Part shown: piece after piece, positions 57,624 to 64,000 of the stretch | Layout: each line of letters opens with the position of its first letter | Position numbering within the stretch: position 1 is the first letter of the stretch | Assembly: GCF_002127215.1 (NCBI RefSeq) | Contig: NZ_NFUT01000001.1 | Coordinates: 310,001 to 374,000, forward strand | Length of the DNA stretch: 64,000 bases | From: Hydrogenophaga sp. IBVHS2 | GTDB taxonomy: Bacteria; Pseudomonadota; Gammaproteobacteria; Burkholderiales; Burkholderiaceae_C | Reading direction: 5' to 3' | The notes under the pieces: generated by a model | Seen by the model: only the letters and a program-made list of their open reading frames with translations | What the model was told of the DNA's origin: nothing | The model's database searches: none | Position numbers and translations under genes: made by a program

Positions 57624-58255
57624 GGCAGCACCATCCCGGCCGCACGCAGCAGCCGGCAGGTGCGGATGAGGGGCAGGCCGATCAGGGCGGTGGGGTCGTC
57701 GCTGTCGATGCGCTCCAGCAGCGCAATGCCCAGGCCCTCGCTGCGCGCGCTGCCGGCGCAGTCGTAGGGTTGTTCGGCGCGCAGGTAGCGTTCGATCTCG
57801 GCGTCCGAGAGATCGCGGAACACCGCCCGCACCTCGGCCAGATCGACCGCCTCGAAACCGGTGGCCTCGCAGACCACGGCCAGTGCGGTCTGGAACACCA
57901 CGGTGTGTCCGCGCATGCGGCGCAGCTGGGTCACGGCCCGCTCATGGCTGCCCGGCTTGCCCAGCGGTTCGCCGGCCAGGTCGGCCACCTGATCGCTGCC
58001 GATCACCACCGCCTGCGGGTGCCGGTGGGCCACGGCGCGCGCTTTGGCCAAGGCCAGGCGCAGGGCCAGGTCACGCGGTGCTTCGCCGGGCAACGGGGTT
58101 TCATCGACCTCCGGCGCGGCCACCTCGAAGGGCAGGGCCAGCCGCTCCAGCAGTTCGCGCCGGTAGCGGGAGGTCGATCCGAGGATCAGCAGGCGTTCGG
58201 GCAAGGGGCCGCGCTGGAAGGGGGGAGTGGTTTCGGACAGTTCGGCTTTGCTCAT
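57620..58255 (-). CDS. Maf-like nucleoside triphosphate pyrophosphatase (YceF type)
   Basis: 211 residues from ATG 58255. LILGSTSRYRRELLERLALPFEV, VIGSDQVADLAGEPLGKPG and YLRAEQPYDCAGSARSEGLG define the Maf family; the YceF-type members hydrolyse 7-methyl-GTP. It precedes the methyltransferase gene and is divergent from yceD, with 38 bases between. Confidence 0.92.
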   Translation of the reverse strand: MSKAELSETTPPFQRGPLPERLLILGSTSRYRRELLERLALPFEVAAPEVDETPLPGEAPRDLALRLALAKARAVAHRHPQAVVIGSDQVADLAGEPLGKPGSHERAVTQLRRMRGHTVVFQTALAVVCEATGFEAVDLAEVRAVFRDLSDAEIERYLRAEQPYDCAGSARSEGLGIALLERIDSDDPTALIGLPLIRTCRLLRAAGMVLP

Positions 58256-58293
58256 GCCCTGCATTCTCCACCGCTCCACTACACTGCCGCCCC

Positions 58294-58872
58294 ATGAACA
58301 AACCGACCCGCACCGTCTGGAACCCCGCCCGGCTGGACGCCGCCGCGTTCGCCCAGGCCGATGCCTCGCTGGAAGGGCAGACCGCCCTGGCCGAACTGGA
58401 GCGTCTGGTCGAAGACCTGCACCTGCCGGACGATGGACCGGTCCCGGGCCAGGTGGCGTGGGCGCTGCGCGGCGAGATGCGCGCGCCCCGCACCGGTCAG
58501 CAGCCCGATGTCTGGCTGCACCTGCAGGCCTCCGTCACCGTGCCCCTGACCTGCCAGCGTTGCCTGGGTCCGGTGGATGCATCCCTGGAGGTCGACCGCT
58601 GGTTCCGTTTCGTGGCCGACGAAGCCACGGCCGAGGCGCAGGACGACGACTGCGAGGAAGACCTGCTGGCCCTCGAACCCCGACCGGACATGCTGGCCGT
58701 GCTGGAGGACGAACTGCTCATGTCGCTGCCGCTGGTGCCGCTGCACGACACCTGCCCGGAGCCTGTCCCGCTGGGCGATCCTGCTCCTATCGTGGAAGCA
58801 GCCCCCGAGCGCCCCCACCCGTTTGCACAGCTGGCCCGGTTGCGCGGCAAAGGCCCCGATGGCGCGTCCTGA
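58294..58872 (+). CDS. yceD: YceD/DUF177 family protein
   Basis: 192 residues. Central LTCQRCLGPVDASLEV with a CxxC pair and a second Cys in HDTCPEPVPLGD are the DUF177 core. In bacteria and plastids these proteins, encoded next to rpmF, are linked to 23S rRNA accumulation. It directly precedes rpmF, as in most proteobacteria. Confidence 0.9.
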   Translation: MNKPTRTVWNPARLDAAAFAQADASLEGQTALAELERLVEDLHLPDDGPVPGQVAWALRGEMRAPRTGQQPDVWLHLQASVTVPLTCQRCLGPVDASLEVDRWFRFVADEATAEAQDDDCEEDLLALEPRPDMLAVLEDELLMSLPLVPLHDTCPEPVPLGDPAPIVEAAPERPHPFAQLARLRGKGPDGAS

Positions 58873-58904
58873 AGGGCGGGCCTGTACGGGGCCTTCCTTC
58901 GGGC

Positions 58905-58910
58905 TATAAT
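58905..58910 (+). promoter_or_regulatory. Candidate -10 element for rpmF
   Basis: A perfect TATAAT hexamer lies 68 bases upstream of the rpmF ATG. The -35 region is weak. It probably drives rpmF and perhaps the fatty-acid synthesis genes beyond. Confidence 0.5.
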
Positions 58911-58977
58911 GCTTGGCTTTGCGCCAGCCGGCGCGTGACCGCGTCGGTCAGCCCCCACCAACACACAGGAGCCCACC

Positions 58978-59160
58978 ATGGCCGTCCAGCAGAACAAGAA
59001 GTCCCCCTCCAAGCGCGGCATGCACCGTTCGCACAACGCCCTGAACGTGCCGGGCATCGCTGTCGAGCCGACCACCGGCGAAACCCACCTGCGCCACCAC
59101 ATCAGCCCCAACGGCTTCTACCGTGGTCGCCAGGTCCTGAAGAACAAGTCCGAAGCCTGA
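58978..59160 (+). CDS. rpmF: 50S ribosomal protein L32
   Basis: 60 residues, [20 protein letters not shown] at the start, the L32 signature; no zinc-binding Cys, the usual form for proteobacteria. ACACAGGAG precedes the ATG. First of the rpmF-plsX-fab gene series. Confidence 0.97.
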   Translation: MAVQQNKKSPSKRGMHRSHNALNVPGIAVEPTTGETHLRHHISPNGFYRGRQVLKNKSEA

Positions 59161-59223
59161 TTCCGGGCCTGAGCCGGTGCCGTCGCGCCTGCGCGCGGCG
59201 TCCGGCGGTCCGGCATACACGGG

Positions 59224-59252
59224 CCCGCATGCTGCATGCGGGTCTTTTTTTT
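59224..59252 (+). terminator. Rho-independent terminator between rpmF and plsX
   Basis: CCCGCATG (59224-59231) pairs with CATGCGGG (59235-59242) across a 3-base loop and is followed by TCTTTTTTTT (59243-59252). It would end most rpmF transcripts, leaving a fraction to read into plsX. Confidence 0.8.
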
Positions 59253-59289
59253 GCAAGGGCGCTCGGCAGCGTCCACTCGGGATGTTGAG

Positions 59290-60351
59290 ATGATCACCGT
59301 CGCTGTGGATTGCATGGGGGGAGACATCGGGCCGCAGGTCACGATGCCCGCCTGTGCTGCGTTTCTCGCCAGCCACCCTCAGGCCCGCCTGGTTCTGGTC
59401 GGCCCGCCCGATCTGGCCGCCGGCTGGCCGCAGCTGGCTCGGCACGAGCGGGTGGACTGGGTGACCGCCACCGAGGTCGTCACCATGGACGACCCGGTCG
59501 AAGTGGCCTTGCGGCGCAAGAAGGACTCCTCGATGCGGGTGGCCATCGAGCAGGTCAAGAAGGGACAGGCCCAGGCGGCCGTGTCGGCCGGCAACACCGG
59601 TGCCCTCATGGCGATCGCCCGCTACGTGCTCAAGACGCTGGACGGCATCGACCGCCCGGCCATTGCCACCCAGATGCCCAACGCCCGCGGAGGCGCCACC
59701 ACGGTGCTCGACCTGGGGGCCAACGTCGACTGCAGCGCGGAGCACCTGCTGCAGTTTGCGGTCATGGGCTCGGCCCTGGTGGCGGCTGCCACCGGCAAGC
59801 CCGAGCCCTCGGTCGGCCTGCTCAATGTGGGCGAAGAGGTCATCAAGGGCAGCGAGACCATCAAGAAGGCCGGCCAGCTGCTGCGCGACGCGGCGCAGGC
59901 CGGTGATCTCAACTTCGTCGGCAACATCGAGGGCAACGACATCTTCAAGGGCACGACCGACATCGTGGTGTGCGACGGCTTTGTCGGCAACGTGGCGCTC
60001 AAGGCCAGCGAGGGGCTGGCCTCGATGATCGGCGGCTTCCTGCGCGAAGAGTTCTCCAGCAGCATCTGGCGCAAACTGGCTGCCATCGTGGCCTATCCGG
60101 TGCTTTCGTCGTTCAAGAAGCGGGTGGATCACCGCCGGTACAACGGCGCGGCCCTGCTCGGCCTGCAGGGTCTGGTGTTCAAGAGCCACGGGTCGGCCGA
60201 CGCGTTTGCGTTCGAGCAGGCGCTGGTGCGCGCTTATGATGCCGCCCACCGCGGCATGCTGGACAACGTCCGCGACCGCATCGCCCGGGCCGCGCCCCTG
60301 CTGGCCCCTGATTCGGTGCCCGGCGCCCTGAAGAACATTCCGACGATCTGA
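59290..60351 (+). CDS. plsX: Phosphate acyltransferase PlsX
   Basis: 353 residues from ATG 59290. [30 protein letters not shown] and [15 protein letters not shown] are PlsX motifs. It converts acyl-ACP to acyl phosphate for phospholipid synthesis. The in-frame start at 59236 lies within the terminator hairpin and was rejected. Confidence 0.96.
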   Translation: MITVAVDCMGGDIGPQVTMPACAAFLASHPQARLVLVGPPDLAAGWPQLARHERVDWVTATEVVTMDDPVEVALRRKKDSSMRVAIEQVKKGQAQAAVSAGNTGALMAIARYVLKTLDGIDRPAIATQMPNARGGATTVLDLGANVDCSAEHLLQFAVMGSALVAAATGKPEPSVGLLNVGEEVIKGSETIKKAGQLLRDAAQAGDLNFVGNIEGNDIFKGTTDIVVCDGFVGNVALKASEGLASMIGGFLREEFSSSIWRKLAAIVAYPVLSSFKKRVDHRRYNGAALLGLQGLVFKSHGSADAFAFEQALVRAYDAAHRGMLDNVRDRIARAAPLLAPDSVPGALKNIPTI

Positions 60352-60407
60352 TGGCCAGCGGCGTCCGCCGCCCGGTCGATCCGCCGTCCTGAACCGACTG
60401 CAGTCCC

Positions 60408-61385
60408 ATGACCCGTCATTCCCGCATCACCGGAACCGGCAGCTGTCTGCCTCCCCGTCGCCTGACCAACGCCGACATGGTCGACCTGCTGGCGGCACGG
60501 GGCGTGGAGACCAGCGACGACTGGATCGTGGAGCGCACCGGCATCCGCGCCCGCCATTTCGTGGCCGACGGCGTGTTCGCCAGCGACCTGGCCACCGAGG
60601 CCGCCCGACGCGCCATCGAGGCCGCCGGCACCGACCCGGCCGGCATCGACCTGATCATCGTGGCCACGTCCACCCCGGACATGGTCTTCCCGTCCACTGC
60701 CGCCATCGTCCAGCACAAGCTCGGGCTGGCGGGCTGTCCCGCCTTCGACGTGCAGGCGGTGTGCAGCGGCTTCGTGTACGCCCTGACCGTGGCCGACGCC
60801 ATGATCCGCAGCGGTTCGGCCAGCAAGGCGCTGGTGATCGGCTCGGAAGTGTTTTCGCGCCTGCTCGATTTCAACGACCGCACCACCTGCGTGCTGTTCG
60901 GTGACGGCGCCGGCGCCGTCGTGCTGGAGGCCTCCGACACACCCGGCATCCTGGCCACCGACCTGCATGCCGATGGTCGCCACGTGGGCATCCTGTGCGT
61001 GCCCGGCCATGTGAATGGCGGCCAGATCCTGGGCGATCCGGTGCTCAAGATGGACGGCCAGGCGGTGTTCAAGCTGGCCGTCGGCGTGCTGGAAGAAGCT
61101 GCCCGCGCCGTGCTGGCCAAGGCCGGCCGGACCGAGGCCGACATCGACTGGCTCATCCCTCACCAGGCCAACATCCGCATCATGCAGAGCACGGCGCGCA
61201 AGCTCAAGCTGCCGATGGACAAGGTGGTGGTCACGGTGGACCAGCACGGCAACACCTCGGCTGCCTCCATCCCGCTGGCGCTGGACCACGCAGTGCGCGC
61301 CGGGCAGGTCAAGCCCGGCGACACGCTCATGCTCGAAGGCGTGGGCGGCGGCTTCACCTGGGGTGCGGTGCTGGTGGATTTCTGA
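60408..61385 (+). CDS. fabH: 3-oxoacyl-ACP synthase III
   Basis: 325 residues. Catalytic Cys119 in [12 protein letters not shown], His in IPHQANIRI and Asn in HGNTSAASI form the KAS III triad; the [13 protein letters not shown] ending is typical. It starts fatty-acid synthesis by condensing acetyl-CoA with malonyl-ACP. Confidence 0.96.
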   Translation: MTRHSRITGTGSCLPPRRLTNADMVDLLAARGVETSDDWIVERTGIRARHFVADGVFASDLATEAARRAIEAAGTDPAGIDLIIVATSTPDMVFPSTAAIVQHKLGLAGCPAFDVQAVCSGFVYALTVADAMIRSGSASKALVIGSEVFSRLLDFNDRTTCVLFGDGAGAVVLEASDTPGILATDLHADGRHVGILCVPGHVNGGQILGDPVLKMDGQAVFKLAVGVLEEAARAVLAKAGRTEADIDWLIPHQANIRIMQSTARKLKLPMDKVVVTVDQHGNTSAASIPLALDHAVRAGQVKPGDTLMLEGVGGGFTWGAVLVDF

Positions 61386-61424
61386 CCGTCCCGGCCACCC
61401 CTTCCATCTTTCTCGAACAACACC

Positions 61425-62375
61425 ATGAGTTCCTTCGCATTTGTCTTTCCGGGTCAGGGCTCGCAGGCCGTGGGCATGCTGGACGCCTGGGGCGACCACC
61501 CCGTCGTGCGCGACACGCTCCAGGAGGCCTCCGAGGCCCTGGGCGAAGACATCGGCCGCCTGATCCATGAAGGTCCCAAGGAGGCCCTGGCGCTGACCAC
61601 CAACACCCAGCCGGTCATGCTGGTCGCCGGTGTGGCCGCCTGGCGCGTGTGGCGCGCCGAAGGCGGCGCCATGCCGGCCGTGATGGCCGGCCACTCCCTG
61701 GGCGAGTACTCCGCCTGGGTGGCTGCCGGTGCGCTCACCCTGGCCCAGGCTGCGCCGCTGGTGCGCTTCCGTGCTGCCGCCATGCAGGAGGCCGTGCCGG
61801 TGGGCACCGGTGCCATGGCCGCCATCCTGGGCATGGATGCCGAGCGGGTGCGGGCCGGCTGCGCCGAGGCCCAGGCCAGTTTCGGTGCCGGCAGCGCCGA
61901 GGTGGTGGAAGCCGTCAACTTCAACGACCCGGCCCAGACCGTGATCGCCGGCAGCAAGGCCGCCGTGGAAAAGGCCTGCGAGGTGCTCAAGGCCAATGGC
62001 GCCAAACGGGCCTTGCCCCTGCCGGTGTCCGCCCCGTTCCACTCCAGCCTCATGAAGCCGGCGGCCGACCGGCTGCGCGAGCAGCTGGCGGCCACCGTGC
62101 TGGCCCCGGCCACGGTGCCGGTCATCAACAACATCGACGTGACCATCGAGACCGACGCCGACCGCATCCGCGACGCGCTCTACCGCCAGGCCTTCGGACC
62201 GGTGCGCTGGGTGGAATGCGTGCAGGCCATCAAGGCCCGGGGCGTGACGAGCATCGTGGAGTGCGGCCCGGGCAAGGTGCTGTCCGGCATGGTCAAGCGC
62301 ATCGATGCCGAGCTCAACGGCTACGCCCTGTTCGATCCGGCCACGCTGGCCGACGTCAAGGCCGCCCTGGCCTGA
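61425..62375 (+). CDS. fabD: Malonyl-CoA-ACP transacylase
   Basis: 316 residues. FVFPGQGSQAVGML at the N-terminus and the active-site GHSLGEYSA with Ser91 identify FabD. It loads malonate onto ACP. It lies 39 bases after fabH and 16 before fabG. Confidence 0.96.
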   Translation: MSSFAFVFPGQGSQAVGMLDAWGDHPVVRDTLQEASEALGEDIGRLIHEGPKEALALTTNTQPVMLVAGVAAWRVWRAEGGAMPAVMAGHSLGEYSAWVAAGALTLAQAAPLVRFRAAAMQEAVPVGTGAMAAILGMDAERVRAGCAEAQASFGAGSAEVVEAVNFNDPAQTVIAGSKAAVEKACEVLKANGAKRALPLPVSAPFHSSLMKPAADRLREQLAATVLAPATVPVINNIDVTIETDADRIRDALYRQAFGPVRWVECVQAIKARGVTSIVECGPGKVLSGMVKRIDAELNGYALFDPATLADVKAALA

Positions 62376-62391
62376 TTTCCGGAGACACCCC

Positions 62392-63153
62392 ATGACCGAT
62401 TCCGTCTTCAAGGGCCAGATCGCCCTGGTCACCGGCGCCTCGCGTGGCATCGGTGCCGCCATCGCCCATGAACTCGCCGCCCGCGGTCTGACCGTCATCG
62501 GCACCGCCACCACCGACGACGGCGCTGCCCGCATCGGTGCCGCCCTGGCCGCCGTGCCGGGTGCGGGCGCCGGCTCGCGTGGCGCCTGCCTGGACGTGAA
62601 CGACGCCACCGCCGCCGAAGCGCTGATCGATGGCATCGTGCAGGCCCACGGCGCACTGCATGTGCTGGTCAACAACGCCGGCATCACCCGCGACACCCTG
62701 GCCATGCGCATGAAGGACGCCGACTGGGACGCCGTGCTCGACACCAACCTCAAGGCGGTGTTCCGCATGAGCCGCGCCGTCATGCGGCCCATGATGAAGC
62801 AGCGGTACGGCCGCATCATCAGCATCACCAGCGTGGTGGGCGCTTCCGGCAACCCGGGTCAGGCCAACTATGCGGCCGCCAAGGCCGGTGTGGCCGGCAT
62901 GACCCGAGCCCTGGCCCGCGAGCTGGGCAGCCGCCACATCACCGTCAACTGCGTGGCCCCCGGCTTCATCGAGACCGACATGACGGCCTCGCTGCCCGAG
63001 GCGCAGCAGCAGGCCCTGCTGGGCCAGATCCCTCTGGGGCATCTGGGCAAGCCGGCCGATATCGCCCACGCGGTGGCCTACCTGGCCAGCCCGCAGGCGG
63101 GCTACATCACCGGTCAGGAACTGCACGTCAACGGCGGCATGTTCATGGCCTGA
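62392..63153 (+). CDS. fabG: 3-oxoacyl-ACP reductase
   Basis: 253 residues, short-chain dehydrogenase fold: TGASRGIGAA cofactor loop, NNAG, catalytic Ser147, Tyr160 and Lys164 (NYAAAKAGV). It uses NADPH to reduce beta-ketoacyl-ACP. A stretch near residues 55-65 is Ala/Gly-rich and slightly longer than usual. Start 62392 follows GGAGA. Confidence 0.95.
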   Translation: MTDSVFKGQIALVTGASRGIGAAIAHELAARGLTVIGTATTDDGAARIGAALAAVPGAGAGSRGACLDVNDATAAEALIDGIVQAHGALHVLVNNAGITRDTLAMRMKDADWDAVLDTNLKAVFRMSRAVMRPMMKQRYGRIISITSVVGASGNPGQANYAAAKAGVAGMTRALARELGSRHITVNCVAPGFIETDMTASLPEAQQQALLGQIPLGHLGKPADIAHAVAYLASPQAGYITGQELHVNGGMFMA

Positions 63154-63213
63154 CGCCACCCGGGCCGATGTCCGCCCGGCCACCGCGTCTGGGGAGAACT
63201 CTCTAGGCCCGGC

Positions 63214-63495
<282 letters not shown>

Positions 63496-63502
63496 TCGCA
63501 GC

Positions 63503-64000
63503 ATGAGCCGTCGCCGTGTCGTCGTGACCGGCCTGGGTTGCATCAGCCCCGTGGGCAACACGGTGGCCGATGCCTGGGCCAACCTCCTGGCCGGACAGTC
63601 CGGCATTGACCACATCACCAAGTTCGATGCCACGAACTTCGCGTGCCGGTTCGCCGGTGAGGTCAAGGGGTTCGATCTGGAGTCCTACATCGGGGCCAAG
63701 GAGGCCCGGACCATGGACACCTTCATCCACTACGGCATCGCAGCGGCCCATCAGGCCGTGATGGACGCCGGCCTGCCCACGGGCGAGGCGCTGGATGAAG
63801 AGACGGCCACGCGCATCGGCTGCATCATCGGATCGGGCATCGGCGGCCTGCCGCTGATCGAAGACACCCACACCGAACTGACGAACCGCGGCCCGCGCCG
63901 CATCTCGCCGTTCTTCGTGCCGGCCTCGATCATCAACATGATCTCCGGCCATGTGTCGATGCGGTTCGGCTTCAAGGGGCCCAACCTGGCGGTGGTCACC
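63503..64000 (+). CDS. fabF: 3-oxoacyl-ACP synthase II, N-terminal part (3' end outside window)
   Basis: The first 166 codons are present and the frame is open to the window end. RRVVVTGLGCISPVGNTV and GCIIGSGIGGLPLIEDTH are FabF motifs. The window stops just before the expected active-site Cys, which follows GPNLAVVT in the family. Elongating ketosynthase. Confidence 0.95.
   Translation, partial: MSRRRVVVTGLGCISPVGNTVADAWANLLAGQSGIDHITKFDATNFACRFAGEVKGFDLESYIGAKEARTMDTFIHYGIAAAHQAVMDAGLPTGEALDEETATRIGCIIGSGIGGLPLIEDTHTELTNRGPRRISPFFVPASIINMISGHVSMRFGFKGPNLAVVT

Noticed and set aside
60234..62852. An 872-codon open frame on the minus strand across fabH, fabD and fabG
   Set aside because: Composition is that of an antisense shadow; three conserved enzymes occupy the other strand.

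Overview
The window is a GC-rich, gene-dense chromosomal segment of a Burkholderiales betaproteobacterium, most likely Comamonadaceae or a close relative. This rests on the gene order (gmk-rpoZ-spoT; yicC-Ser/Thr kinase-PP2C-rph-rdgB-hemW; rpmF-plsX-fabH-fabD-fabG-acpP-fabF), the urtABCDE/urease cluster, and an intergenic repeat upstream of one gene that resembles repeats common in comamonads. Placement is by inspection only. I saw no insertion sequence, prophage, integrase or CRISPR array. Nearly all of the window is coding, and no gene-free stretch exceeds 300 bases; the longest is 52355-52630.

1-18 kb is mostly housekeeping: the end of mutM, a dynamin-like GTPase, mutY, then rapZ, recN and nadK on the minus strand, hrcA, two tRNAs, greB, spoT, rpoZ, gmk and yicC. 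These are followed by a translationally coupled Ser/Thr kinase/PP2C phosphatase pair and rph-rdgB-hemW. 18-24 kb is a signalling block on the minus strand: a triple-PAS histidine kinase, a stand-alone receiver coupled to a degenerate kinase, and an OmpR-type two-component system followed by a PepSY protein. The last set diverges from a cytochrome trio (SHP/DUF1924, diheme cytochrome c, cytochrome b) across an intergenic region with a repeated candidate operator. 25.6-30 kb holds modABC with divergent modE, bacterioferritin and its ferredoxin.

30-49 kb is the urea region. A Tat-exported amidohydrolase and a tRNA-Ser precede ureA-x-BCEFG on the minus strand. Divergent from ureA is a 1154-residue protein that joins an NCS1-type permease, an eight-cysteine cluster, a histidine kinase and a receiver, behind a near-consensus sigma-54 promoter. 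It overlaps a LuxR-type response regulator gene, and the complete urtABCDE urea ABC transporter follows. ureD lies alone about 12 kb from the other urease genes, beyond a TPR protein with a pseudo-receiver. The simplest model, which is inference, is that the permease-kinase senses urea or another nitrogen compound and, through the LuxR regulator, controls high-affinity urea uptake feeding urease. This is the most unusual system in the window.

49-64 kb returns to metabolism: malic enzyme, a TonB-like lipoprotein, glutathione-dependent formaldehyde dehydrogenase, HAD phosphatase, Rieske protein, S49 protease, galU, a tetrapyrrole-methylase-type methyltransferase, maf and yceD, then the rpmF-fatty-acid synthesis cluster, which runs off the window inside fabF.
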